From Plantago elongata (Eukaryota; Streptophyta; Magnoliopsida; Lamiales; Plantaginaceae), in the NCBI GenBank assembly GCA_036897095.1, contig JAYMSP010000456.1, forward strand, positions 1-50,684: a stretch of DNA of 50,684 nucleotides. Reading direction: 5' to 3'. The notes under the pieces are model-generated. The model worked only from the letters and a program-made list of their open reading frames with translations, ran no database searches and was not told the origin of the DNA. A program made the position numbers and the translations under genes. The first letter of the stretch is position 1, and the number at the start of each line of letters is the position of its first letter. Shown piece by piece: positions 34,068 to 46,150 of the stretch.

Positions 34068-35440
34068 TGAAATACCCCAACAAATATGAAAATATGTATG
34101 AGTAGGGTGGGAGTGGCTCCTTTCTTTAAAATATGAGTATCAAATTACTTGTAACCGATAGCTTTTTGAGTAAAAGTTTTCTTGGTACATAGGGTTCAAT
34201 TAACACCCGGGCAACATATCTCTATCTAATCACTCTAATCATATTCTACTTCAATTCCTTGAATCATGCATAAGTGTTCAACCGGTATGTCGGCGGATAA
34301 CATGATGGAGTCGCTCAAAGCCTCAAAGTTGGGTCCCGTGCATTATCTTATTCTAATCACTCTAAATCATATTCCTTATTTTCGGATCAAGAAATATAAT
34401 TTCTTGGTGTATGAACTATTAAACAAAAAAGCTTACGAATAAAAATAAAATATAAAACGGATAATTATCAAATACGTCTAGAAATGATTCACTAGAAAAT
34501 TGGTGGTATTCTTGTCGAGATGGTTACCAATTTCTTGATTAACAACATTAACTATTACTATAAATATTCAAGTTGTAAATGACTATAAATGTTTATTATC
34601 AGTCAATTGGTATGATAAAAATTTTTTATCATAACTTTGTCACAATAATCAAATCATCCCATATGATCGGGTTACTACTAACAAGACAAATACTATAATA
34701 TATGGCTCTAATTTAATTATTTCTTACAATTTTACATATTGCATTCTACTTCCTTTCGTCCTTTGTCACAACTTATCATCTATCTCTTATAAATTCAGAT
34801 GGATGAACTAGAATGAAACAATTATAATCTTTTAAGGTGCTACCCGAAATTCAAGGATGACAATATTGTATCCGGACCAAATAAATATAGTTGATATCAT
34901 GATCGGATCTTAGTCCAGGGCTTGGATGGGTTATAGCCATAGGTAACCTTAACAATTTATCAAAAACATAAAAGTTCTGTTTACATAAATGTGTAAGGTG
35001 AATTTCAGTTTAGTTGACATTGCAGCTCGATAGTGCCACCATAAGATTTAAACCTTTCTCGCTAAGTGAGTGCAATTATTGTTATCATCACTTCTTCATG
35101 ATAAAAGCAAATGAATTTTCGAAATGAAAAAAGTATAATTTATAATTGATGTATACCAAACAACCTATCATCTTCTTAAATGACCCGCGTATAATATATT
35201 TTATTACTATTTTTCTAAAAATGACACTGGGGAGAAATTGGAAGGAAATGAGTACCGTATCAACTAGCCACGGAAAACACGAGAAAGGCCCATGAACCTG
35301 CGTAAAATATCAAGTGCCCAATAGCCTCCAAAATATTACCTGTATCCACCTACGAAATACCACATCTACCCTCCGAACAGAAATATCAACAACAAGAAAA
35401 GGATTCCTTCATGCACAAAAACACACACCACACCACAATC
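34068..35440. other. AT-rich region upstream of the polyamine oxidase gene
   Basis: No gene recognised. The last 150 bp become C/A-rich and lead into the PAO promoter. Confidence 0.35.
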
Positions 35441-35446
35441 CTCGTG

Positions 35447-35454
35447 TTATATAT
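35447..35454 (+). promoter_or_regulatory. Putative TATA box of the polyamine oxidase gene
   Basis: TTATATAT about 400 bp upstream of the main ATG. If used, the leader is about 370 bases and includes two short upstream ORFs. Confidence 0.4.
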
Positions 35455-35515
35455 CTCCTCCTTGGATCCTTTCACTGCACAAAAATCAATCAAATTGAGG
35501 TCTGGTAATCGATCT

Positions 35516-35635
35516 ATGCCATCGAAGAAGAAGACAAATCCATCATTTGCAATCATCAAAACGATATCATTTTCATCATCAAAGAGATTGGAATTGGGAT
35601 GTTATGATTGTTGTTACTATTATGAGCTGGTTTGA
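35516..35635 (+). CDS. Upstream ORF 1 in the PAO leader
   Basis: ATG at 35516 opens a 39-codon frame (starts MPSKKKTNPSFAII, ends Cys/Tyr-rich at a TGA). It is the first ATG after the putative TATA. It overlaps upstream ORF 2 in another frame. Whether it is translated is unknown, and a leader intron could remove it. Confidence 0.3.
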   Translation: MPSKKKTNPSFAIIKTISFSSSKRLELGCYDCCYYYELV

Positions 35636-35759
35636 TAGAAAGGAGTTGCGTTGTGCATCTAATCAGAGCCGCTTCATTGCTGGGCTTATGCTCTTTCTTC
35701 TTTTCCATTCTTCTCAATTGATTTCCAATTTCCCTGTTCCTATACACAACAGCCTTTAA
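35604..35759 (+). CDS. Upstream ORF 2 in the PAO leader
   Basis: ATG at 35604 (second in-frame ATG at 35622) opens a 51-codon frame, with MSWFDRKELRC followed by a hydrophobic IAGLMLFLLF stretch. It ends 97 bases before the main PAO start. Its position fits a leader regulatory ORF; conservation was not tested. Confidence 0.35.
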   Translation: MIVVTIMSWFDRKELRCASNQSRFIAGLMLFLLFHSSQLISNFPVPIHNSL

Positions 35760-35856
35760 TTCTCCTTTTTTTCATCTTTCATTTCGATTCAATTCAGATC
35801 AGATTCTTCCTCTCCTTTTCTGTTTAATTCCGTTTCTAATTCACCTAATTTCAACA

Positions 35857-38800
35857 ATGGAGCTCAATTCCAATGATGACGGTTTATTCTCTGGAGAGTT
35901 TTTCGATGGTAATTCATTTTATTTTCAGTTTTTTTTTGTGCGTATTATTTGCTTGATTTTGTTGCTTTCTCAAATGCTGATTGTTCGTACTTCGTCATTT
36001 TTAGGCTCATTAGTTTACAATAATTTATGTATTTGTGGCATATTGATTACCTATAATTTTGCTGCAAAATGGATTAGTGTACCTTACTGTTGCTGCAAAA
36101 TGGATTAGTGTACCTTACTGTAGTGTAGAAAGAAAAGTCAGAAAAGAATTTAGATGTTTAAGGATTCATTGAATTTAGCTTACTCTTGTTGTTGAATGAA
36201 TCTAATGGAATTTTGTGGCGCGCCTACCGTCAACCTTTCGTCGTCTTGGAGACTATATTTTAAGTTGATATTCAGGATCATTTTGTTTTATTAGTAGTTG
36301 CTGTAGTGAATGGTGGTGTAAAGATGGTTTTATTGTGTTTTGAATCATTTCTGATGAAGTCTGATCTGTTTGTTAGGTAAGTATGCTCGGCAACACAACG
36401 CCTCACCTTGTGTGATTGTCATTGGCGCGGGTATATCAGGGCTTGCTGCGGCGCGTATGTTGCAGAATGCATCTTTCAAGGTTGAATGTTTACTCCTATG
36501 CCTTAAACTAACTTGTATTTAGTGATAGTTGCGGAGGTGGATTTTTCTATGTCAACACTTATTTATTTGGAATTACCTTGTCCAGGTAATCCTATTAGAG
36601 TCGCAAGATAGAATTGGTGGGCGCATACTCACTGATTACTCATTTGGATGCCCCGTTGATATGGGAGCTTCATGGTAAGTTAAATGTTTTTATTTGTGTT
36701 TGTCTAGTCTGATAAAAGATAAAGATTAGCTGTGTCGGTTAAGGCATCTATCTGTTGCCAGTTTATACTCCTAATCAATCTCCCAACTTGTCCTGTACTA
36801 AATGTCACATTTTGACAAGTCATCTATTTGATCCATACTACTGGTCTTCACCTTCCTCAGAGTCTTCTATTTTTTATTATAGTATTAACTATTAAGTCTG
36901 GTGTAATACTTTTTATGATCGTCCTGCATTTACAATGGAAGCTGGTTGAAACTATCTTCCCCGCCAATTGATAACAATCCATCATGCCCAAAAATACTGA
37001 CATAAAACTTTAACCACATGTGGCATCATTATTGGTGGTGCCAAAGTCATAACACCAAATGAGTCCTCTGATACTTGAAAAGTATATCATTTGTCCTAAC
37101 TGAATGCCTTACTTTTTGTGTGCCTTGATTGATACGCGTTTTTGTGGTAGATGTTTGTGAAGAGTTTCGCTTTACACTATTCCATATACGAGGCCCAACA
37201 TTTTTGGATTCTATGTAATTCCAGTTGCGTTTTCTTTTAAGGCAAACTTTGTTATCTAGATAACGATATTTCCACTTTATTTTGTTTCTGAATTACATGA
37301 GCAATGTCATAATGGTTTGTTTTTTTATTTGCGGCTTAGGTTGCATGGTGTCTGCAATGAGAATCCTTTGTCCACTACCATACGTCGTCTGGGACTTAAA
37401 ATGTATAGGACAAGTGGTGACGATTCCATTCTCTATGACCATGATTTAGAAAGGTATGGAACTGTTCTTCATATCGTAAAGTGCTATAAAGAGTCAGTGT
37501 TCTGCAAAAACTTGTACTTCTGCTGGATTATTTATTTTGTTTTATTTTTTTTCTTTCCCCCCTGATGTTTGGATTTTATATTAAATGGTATTATAGAGCT
37601 TCTATTGCTGATTTTCTAGTCCTTAACATTTTGTTTGACAGACTTGAATATAATTATGGATAATTTAACTTCCTTTTCGAGTGTGAACCAAAGTTATGCT
37701 GTACTTATTTTAAGTTGGTGTAGAATCCCCGTAAAAAATCTTGGATTCTCCTTTCGTAGAGTGACTGGACAAAGTAAACTGTAATTAAAACATTGCACTT
37801 TGTTACTTTAAATTCATAACTTTGTTACTTGGCAAGGTTCTCTTAATTTCTTAGTTCTTCAATCTGGTCACATAATTACATTTGTCCAAGAATTCTGATA
37901 TGTTGGATTCAATTATTTCAGTTATGCGCTTTTCGACATAAATGGTCAGCAAGTTATGCAGAATATGGTTATTGAAGTTGGTGATATATTCAAGAATATT
38001 CTCGATGAGGTTGGCCTGAAGTGAAACCTTTAATATGCAAATGTTTTGGTTGCGTTAATATCTTCCATGCAAGACTGCTCATAATATATTTATTTGATTT
38101 CCTTAGTTGGATCAAGTGAGGAACGAACAGATTAATGACATATCTGTTAGAGAAGCAATAGCTATCGTGCTGGATAGGCGTCCAGACCTGAGGTACCAGA
38201 CACTGACATACTTCCTTAATTTCCTCTGGGAAGTTCCACATTCCAAATACATATACTGTGCTGTTTATTCTTACAATTGTAATCTTCATATCTGCAGACA
38301 GGAAGGACTTGCAAATGAAGTATTGGAGTGGTACATTTGTAGGATGGAGGCATGGTTTGCAGCAGATGCAGATATGATATCTGTGAAGGCCTGGGATCAG
38401 GTTAGAATCTTTTAATGTTCTTGCTGGCTTTGAATGTTGGTTTGAGATGTTAGAAAGGCCTGAACTTGCCGGCAACCTGTGTATTTGGTTTGTGGTAAAT
38501 ATGCACTTCTTCTGTACAATGAAGTTTCTAACGTTTATGTATAGAAATACTGATGTTTTCTATGGTAGACTTGTGTTCTCTGTCTCTCCTGTGGTAGTGG
38601 TAGGCAAACTCTGAGGACCACATAATTCTCCATGTTGATTCACTTTCTTTGGTGCTATAACTTTTGTGCAGTCAATATTTGTGTTCAGTTGTCAACAACA
38701 ATTAGTGTCTTCATTCTTCAAAGATGCTGCAATCTCCTATCTTATCTCATTTTCGCAACTTACAATCTTAAGTGGGCTATATGCAACGTTTTTTGCATTT

Positions 38801-40483
38801 TCCAGAAAGATTTCCACTAAAAGTAAAAAATGTTGATCTCTTTGAAGTAATCTAAGTTTATCTTAGAATCTCTAGTCATACCCTTCTTTCATGTTAGGTT
38901 TGAGAGCGAGTGAATTACTTATGAAGTTTTTCTTTATTTAACTGTTGGTTTTACTTCATATACAGGAGAAAGTTCTTTCTGGGGGTCATGGATTGATGGT
39001 GCAAGGATATGATCCTGTTATAAAGGCTTTGTCAGTAGACCTTGATATCCGCTTAAATCACCGGTATGTTAAGAACTCGTTTATTGAATAAATGTTTTTA
39101 TCACTATTGTTGTATTTTTACTTATTAAGCTTAAATGTATAATGTGATATTGTAGATGTTGGTTGTTTCATACCCAAAGCTACTGATTTGTTTTAGTGAC
39201 ATAAACTTCTAGAGTTATTTGAATATAGATTTTAAGCTCATTTGGTTGATCCAATGTGGTGAAGTTACAATGGTTTTGTCAAAACATCTTAATATTGCCC
39301 TAAGGTAGCATCAACATGCTGTTATGAGAAAACATAAATGTGTCGATCTGCTGCTTGTTTTCCAATAAAGGTGCACAGTGAAAGATATCATGATACATAT
39401 AGAGTTGTTGGTTGACAAGTTGCTATTTTCCCCAGCCATGATGTATACATTAGGAATAAGTATTCTGTTTATGCGATGTGATACTACTTCCCGTTTATTT
39501 TTTCTTCAAATGCACAACTGGGAGTCTATTACTCTGCTGACTCCACTTATGCCAATTGAGATCATATTGTGGATGTTATGAAGTTCCTAAGTTAGGTGTA
39601 CTTTTTTCGTTTCTTGATATATCGTATCCTCACAATAATTAGCTTGTGAACATGTAGGGTTAAAAAGGTTATGCATGGGTATAAGAAGGTTACTGTAACA
39701 GTTGAAGATGGGAGGAACTTTGTTGCTGATGCTGCAATTATCACTGTTCCTCTCGGAATCCTTAAAGCTAACATAATTGACTTTGAGCCTAAGCTGCCTG
39801 AATGGAAGCAGTCTGCAATATCTGATCTTGGCGTGGGAAATGAGAATAAGATTGCTCTAAGATTCGAGAAAGTGTTTTGGCCAAACGTAGAATTTTTGGG
39901 CGTAGTTGCACCCACTTCGTATTCCTGTGGGTATTTTCTCAATCTCCACAAGGCGACTGGGCACCCTGTGCTTGTATTCATGGCAGCTGGACGCCTTGCT
40001 GATGACCTTGAGAAGCTTTCAGATGAAGCAGCTGCAAATTTTGTCATGTTACAGCTGAAGCGAATGTTTCCTGATGCAACCGAACCCGTAAGTTTATCTC
40101 TCTGATATATGTCTGCGTCTACTTTGTTCAAGTGCTCATATCTAACTATTTATTTCATGTGACAGGTTCAGCATCTTGTATCACACTGGGGGACGGATCC
40201 CAACATTCTGGGATGCTATTCATATGATGCAGTTGGCAATTCTGAAGATATATATGACCGTCTACGTGGCTCTGTGGGCAATCTTTTCTTTGGAGGTGAA
40301 GCCGTAAGTGTTGATCATCAAGGTTCTGTCCATGGTGCATATTCAGCTGGAATCATGGCTGCTGAAAATTGTCAAATGCATCTAATGTCAATGTTTGGAA
40401 GTCTGGAAAGGATGCCCGTAGCAGCAGCTTGCAGAGATGAACTTTGCGAAGCCATGGTACCTCTTCAAATATCCAGATTGTGA
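35857..40483 (+). CDS. PAO4: Peroxisomal polyamine oxidase (PAO4-like), FAD-dependent
   Basis: Flavin amine oxidase expected to convert spermine and spermidine back toward putrescine in peroxisomes, releasing H2O2. Ten exons: 35857-35908, 36377-36480, 36586-36674, 37340-37453, 37922-38009, 38107-38192, 38298-38400, 38966-39063, 39658-40087, 40166-40483. All have GT-AG junctions and matching phases; total 493 residues, close to the family's usual 490-500. Rossmann motif [13 protein letters not shown] (GxGxxG 34-39), then [96 protein letters not shown] and the C-terminal FAD contact LFFGGEAV with [12 protein letters not shown]. The last three residues, SRL, are a type 1 peroxisome signal. Resemblance is greatest to the Arabidopsis PAO4 group (shared VPLQISR tail and NHR/WGTDPN strings). 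Ten exons also fits the PAO2-4 clade. Regulation may involve leader uORFs. Confidence 0.95.
36060..36121 (+). repeat. Perfect 31-bp tandem duplication in PAO intron 1
   Basis: TGCTGCAAAATGGATTAGTG plus TACCTTACTGT occurs at 36060-36090 and again at 36091-36121 with no differences, indicating a recent duplication. Confidence 0.95.
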
Positions 40484-41687
40484 TCTGGGAAGTGGGATCA
40501 ACCTCAAATTCCAGTGAGAAACTGCAGGAGTGTTTTTTCTTTTCTTTTTCTACTGTCTGGGACATTTGTGAAAAGTTTTTAGTTTGTCAATCAGTTGAAG
40601 AAAGTCTTGTTGCATCTTGCTTTAGTTAAATTTGTGTTCGTCTGATGAAAACTGTACTATGAAAATCGTGATCTCTTTATAAAACTCAAACAAACCGGTC
40701 ATCTTCTCAGAATTGGAACCGGAAATGGATCATCTTTGCCTCCTAATCATCTTCTCTGATCTGGAACTCAAACAACACCAGGTTAGGATAAACCAGGCTA
40801 TGCGGTTCCATTTTCATCTTTTCTTCTTAGCATTGCTTTCGGTTCCGTAGTGTTTCCTCTCTACTATCTTCTTCACTTACATCATTGTCTCCGCTAGTTG
40901 ACGATCATTGAATTTCTAGTGAATTCTATCTCCTCTAATGTATGTCCGATTTATCATTTGACTGATTTTAAAAGGTATTTTTATACGTGACAACTTTTTA
41001 CTTTTGATATTAACTAATTTGATTATTTGCTCTTGTTTTGCGAAAAAGCTATTGTATGTAATTTGATGGCACAGGTCGTTTGTAAACAATTTATTATATG
41101 CTTTATCATTAACTATTGTTATGATAACTAACGAAACTCACGTGTTATAATCTAGATTACAGCTTATCACTTCTAAATTTTAACAACATGGATAAAATGA
41201 AGTGAGACTCCATATTTAGCAATAGAGGATAACTACTTGAGTAAAAGAACAATTGAACTAGTCCGAATTCAATTGATTTATATGTGTTAGGCTGCTACTA
41301 TAAAGACGGTCCCCATAAGACTTAATCGTAAATTGCAATATTGTAGATATCCAGGGCCTATTTCTTATGACAAAGTTCTGGAAGGGCCTTCTTAAAATTG
41401 ATACTTGTCTTCATTTGCAGCACAAGTAATAAATAAGTGGAGTATAATGCACTTGTCGAAAAGATAAAATAGAACTCAACTGAAAAGAGCAAGTCCATTT
41501 ACAAAACAAAAACTCCAAATAATCGATCGGTCGGTGAAGCAAAAGAAAAGTCCATCAAATCACACTTGTTCGTCTTCTTCTTGTTCGTTCATCATTTTCA
41601 TCCTACCTGAGCTTTCACGTTTCCAATTCTCATACATCTTCTTCACAACCAAAATCAATTTGCTCTAATCACAATCACTTCATAATC
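40484..41687. other. PAO 3' UTR, spacer and Rab5 leader
   Basis: The PAO 3' UTR probably ends before about 40700. The spacer has no recognised gene. From about 41560 the sequence is CT/CA-rich, as expected for the Rab5 5' UTR. Confidence 0.45.
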
Positions 41688-41768
41688 ATGTCTAATCCAC
41701 CTCTCAACAATATCAACGCCAAATTGGTCAGTAGTACTACAATCGAATTAATCCTCGATTGGCTTATT

Positions 41769-41808
<40 letters not shown>

Positions 41809-44800
41809 CTCGTTTGGTGATTTTTGGTACGAGTGCAGGTTTTACTGGGGGATATGGGAGCTGGTAAATCCAGCCTTGTGATACGTTTCGTCAAAGGCCA
41901 TTTTCTCGAATTCCAAGTAATTTTGATCTGTACCTAATTTATTACATTTGTGCATTTCAGTATCAAATTGTGTTTGTGATTTGTGCGTTTGATCGTGTGA
42001 TTTGGTGCAGGAATCGACGATCGGAGCTGCGTTCTTTTCGCAGACAGTGGCGGTGGAGAATTCTTCGGTGAAGTTTGAGATTTGGGATACTGCTGGGCAG
42101 GAGAGGTATCATAGCTTGGCACCGATGTACTACAGAGGTGCGGCAGCGGCGATCATCGTTTACGACATCACTAGCGAGGTATTTGATTGATCCTTTGGGT
42201 ACATGACTGGTTTCTTATGTGATTGTAATGTGTTTTGTGTTTTAGTGGTTATTCGAGCTGTTTGCCTGTGTTTAAGTTTGTTTAGACGATTTTTCGAGCT
42301 GCTAAATGACATGTTTCTCGTTGGAGCATTAAGTTAGTGGTGTTTTGTTTGTGCAGATAGATGTGTTTAAGTAATTGTCCTTATTATTTATGCTGGTTAT
42401 GTAGGATTCATTTGTCAAAGCTAAGAAGTGGGTTCAAGAACTGCAAAAGCAAGGTGAATTTTATTTTCTTATGTTCATCCTGATTTAGAAACATGATTTT
42501 GGTTGTGAGTATCAGTGATTCCGTATTACTACTTTTTTCTAAAAGTTTTAATTAAGAGTGAAATGATAACAGTTTCCGTACGAAGACATTATTAAATTGC
42601 AGAAGAAACACTAGCTGTGGTGTCATGAACTATATGTGTATAGATATTTTTTTTTTATCTATGCAGCTCTTGTACTAGTGGATTTTTGTGTGCATTCCAC
42701 GCATTGTATAATGAATATTGGCAATTGTAGGCAACCCCAACATGGTAATGGCACTTGCGGGGAATAAATGTGATCTTGAAGACAAGAGGAAAGTGACAGC
42801 AGAAGTAAGTATATCAGTATATGGTACTTGATTTGTATTTATTGCATGTTGCTACTCATTTTGATCTTTGGTGCATCTTGTAGTGGCATGCTTTTATCTA
42901 ATTACGTGGGTGTAAGTCTTAGTGGCAACCGCGGAGATGTATATGTTTGCTGATAATTTTTTATCATCTACGCGTGGTACTTCCTTCGGACTGCAGATGA
43001 TAATATGTTCTATGCAAATCTTGTTTTGACATTTTGTAGTTGGTTTTCAATGATTTTCCTTGTGTTATGGTTTTTTTTAATGTGGATTTTCACCTTTGTT
43101 TGCTGAGGATTTTAGTCGATCAACCATCTCCTTGTGGGGATGAGGAGATCACATGGAAAAAGTAAGACAGTTTTTTTGTTGGAGAGTTTATGGAATTGGA
43201 GTTAATGTGGTTAACCTAGAATCTATACATAACTTTTGTCAGTAAGTGTTTATAGATGGTTTAAATAGTTCTAAATTTATTTTTTATTTTGAAGTAGAAA
43301 AAAAGTAGTTTTCTGATGTTTTATTTCAACATCTGCTGCAACTTCTCTTAAAAACTGTAGGTTGAAGCAGAGAATTGGCTAAGTGGCTGCTCCTACCTGC
43401 TTTAAGTAACTGCAGTAATTAAGTGATTTTGCCAAACACCAAAATTTCCACCGTTATAGCTTCAAACTATTGTTAAGCAATATATCAAACACAACTAACT
43501 TTTGCTTAAAATGAACTTTTACCAAAAACAAGAAAAAAGTTTATTTGTAAATGCATTTGCAAACACTGCGATACTACCTTAGAAGTATATGGAGCTATTG
43601 CATGAGTTTTACTAGTAAATTTTGCTGAACTGAGATTAATAATTTTAAATAATAGGAGCTTGACTCCATCTTTAACCTATTAAAGAAAAAGAAAGAGGAA
43701 ATTGTCTTCTACTGATATTGAATTATGTTTGTTGGTTGACATTTTTAAGCTGCAGATCTGTATGTCATAAATTTATTAACAATAATCAAAATACAGAATT
43801 ACTAATTACTGCTACACCTTATTCATAACATATCAAGATGCCTCTGGCCTATAAAAAGTTAAAAACCATTTTCTTATCAACCACATGACTGACATTTACA
43901 GGGTTCCTGTCTTTGCATTTATAGTAACTAGTCAAATACGTAGAAACTTGCATGTCAAATATGAAAATTATTTTCGCAGGGCGTAAACATTATATGCAGT
44001 CAAACTTGTAATTGTTTTAAACTTATGATGTACTCCCTCCATTCCAAACCAAACTTTGCATTTAATTTTAAAAATTTTGAGGAGTTTTGGAAAAAAAAAT
44101 AATTTATATAGATAAAGTAGTAAGTGGATGATAAAAAGCAGGAGAGAGGCTCGATAAAGAATAAAAGGGAGATTGAAAAATTAATGAATAGGGATAGTGA
44201 GTTTCCATAAAAGAAAATGGATTTTTTTAAAATGGAAATGGAATGCCCAGAATGGAAAGTTTCGAATGGAACGGATGGAGTACAAGTATTATTTATTAGT
44301 AAAAAACTTTAAACTTTGTATGATGGGGGGAGTAGTGGGAGTTGACATGGAACTTACCCCTTCTCTTTTCCTTTCGTTTCATCTGTTTCCTTTCTATTTA
44401 GCTTTATTTTCATAGGGGATTTACATTTATCACCCTTTTAAGATGGTGCATGAACGTTTAGGTCCCTAATGTTTGAAACATTACACTAAAGGTCAACTTT
44501 CTCTATTTTATGTCGACTTTTGTCAAAAAGTTGAATATGCCCTCATTTATTGATGAATAAACCATTTATTTTTATTGCAAATTTCAATGTATTACATGTG
44601 CGAATCAAAAACTTTCAAATTTTTATAAACAATCTTGAAGCACTAAAATTCTAATAAATATATCTCAAATTTTTTATTTTTGCAATAAGTCTAACACTTC
44701 TTATTTCTTTGGTTAATCGAAAAGGAGAAATTCAAGGGCCGATACTCAATTATCCTAATTGTGTGTGTTGACCTTATAAAAAAGAAGATATCTTTAGTTT

Positions 44801-46150
44801 AGAAAGTGCAAACTGATTCTGGTATTCCTGTGTAGTTTATTTGGCTCTAAATACAATAAAATTTATAGTCCTTTTAATTCCTTAAATTTGAGAAAAAAGA
44901 ATGGTTTCAATTAAAAATATAATTTTAAGGTTTTTTATTAAGAATTAAAAGTTTGAGCTTGGTTTACTAGAATCTGAAAATTTTGAGCCAACTATGCACA
45001 TGGCTGGCGTCCAATTCCAGAAAACTGAATACCTGTTCAAAGCTAAAATAGCCTGAAAGTATTAAGTAATCTAGCATTGGGTTCAAAAGAAAGCAAGGAA
45101 ACTTAGCAAGGGTTCAGTTCTTCGGTCTGAAGTCTCGCTCAAATTCGTGTACTGTCTAGACTTGATCTTCCTTGCACCGATCCAGAATTCCCATAAAAAA
45201 TGATACATGAAATTAGAAAGAAAAGGAAAAATGAACGGGTAAAATTGTTATGTTAATGATGAGGGTTGACTTTTGTCCTTTGTTGTAAATACTTATATTT
45301 CACGAGTCATTTTTTGTCCTTCAACCTAATATTTCAAAGATTAGGGACCATGTTTGGTGACTATCCTAAATGGGTGTCAGATGTAAATCGCCCTATTTTC
45401 ATATATGAAGTTTGAAGTCAAAATCAATTGAATTGGTAAATAAAAATCCAATTGGTTTGGTGTGTCAACTATCTGAGCTGGTTTGCTTTTAGATAGTAAA
45501 GATTATCTTGTTTCAACAGGCTTTACTTTTTTTTTTTGAGACGGCAAATGTGACTTGAACCCCCAACCTGCTGGTTGGAGGGTAAGTGTGCTGCGCTCCA
45601 TTGTCGTTTCAGCAGGATTTACAATTCTGTTTGATCTTGAGTTCGCAATGTAGTTCAGAACTGGTGGGAAAAGGACCACGGAAATTCATTTGTCCACTGT
45701 TCAGTATTGTTTGCCTGCTATGTTCCTTACAAATGATATTTCAGGAAGCACGCATCTATGCAGAAGAAAATGGACTCTTCTTCATTGAAACCTCCGCAAA
45801 ATCGTCTATCAACGTTGAAGAGGCTTTCAACGAGATAGGTTAGTTTTCGCAATAACTTCTAATTATGTTTCTTCTGCAGTGCACTTGGGAGCATTTCCTT
45901 ATATGCACTAAAATAGGACTTCTGCAATTTTACATATATTGACCACCACCTTCAGGGCATTCTGTGTTATGGATTATCTCAAATTACTTCCTCTTTAATG
46001 GTGTTTTGCCTTACCTCTGAAATTAACTATTGTATAATGCTTTTTACAGCAAGGAGATTACCTAGAGCTCAACCTACTCAAAATCCCGCAGGGATGGTGT
46101 TGGTTGACAGACCTGCAGAGGGATCTCGAGCCTCATCATGCTGTGCTTAA
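41688..46150 (+). CDS. Canonical Rab5-type small GTPase (RABF2/ARA7-like)
   Basis: Membrane-bound GTP switch for endosome fusion and vacuolar trafficking. Seven exons: 41688-41726, 41839-41916, 42011-42178, 42405-42453, 42731-42804, 45745-45838, 46050-46150; product 200 residues, the exact usual length. P-loop GDMGAGKS 17-24, switch [16 protein letters not shown] 64-70 with catalytic Gln69, [16 protein letters not shown] 123-126, ETSAK 151-155, and a C-terminal CCA for double geranylgeranylation. The N-terminus is short and has no myristoylation Gly and no ARA6-like extension, so it is the conventional RABF2 type, not RABF1. Introns 1 to 4 and 6 are short; intron 5 (42805-45744) is 2.9 kb and holds three transposon-derived insertions. 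Nothing in the coding sequence suggests loss of function. ARA7 versus RHA1 cannot be separated here. Confidence 0.96.
41771..41804 (+). repeat. Poly-T run, 34 bp, in Rab5 intron 1
   Basis: Thirty-four T about 34 bases before the intron 1 acceptor, in the place of the polypyrimidine tract. Length is likely variable or uncertain. Confidence 0.9.
44033..44280. mobile_element. Stowaway-like MITE in Rab5 intron 5
   Basis: Flanked by TA on both sides (44031-44032, 44281-44282). Left CTCCCTCCATTCCAAACCAA and the reverse complement of the right end, CTCCATCCGTTCCATTCGAA, match over about 30 bp including AAACTTT-CATT. 248 bp, no ORF of note. Confidence 0.88.
44415..45393. mobile_element. MULE-like non-autonomous transposon in Rab5 intron 5
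   Basis: A 979-bp element flanked by the perfect 10-bp direct repeat TATTTTCATA (44405-44414 and 45394-45403), a typical Mutator-like target duplication. Terminal inverted repeats of about 70 bp: left GGGGATTTACATTTATCACC, right read inward GGGCGATTTACATCTGACAC, then both share GTCCCTAAT-TTTGAAA-ATTA. The interior is AT-rich and has no transposase ORF, so mobility would need enzyme from elsewhere. Only about 130 bp separate it from the upstream Stowaway MITE. Confidence 0.85.
45526..45606 (-). repeat. Short tRNA-like SINE-type repeat, copy 4
   Basis: Minus-strand reading: GCACACTTACCCTCCAACCA, GCAGGTTGGGGGTTCAAGTC, ACATTTGCCGTCTC and an A12 tail. It lies about 140 bp upstream of Rab5 exon 6, antisense to the gene. 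B-box-like GGTTCAAGTC is present. Confidence 0.6.

Noticed and set aside
35547..35603. Longer start for upstream ORF 2
   Set aside because: The first codon would be TTG; the first real ATG in frame is at 35604.
37317..37565. 82-codon ORF as a separate gene
   Set aside because: It is PAO exon 4 read through into its flanking introns.
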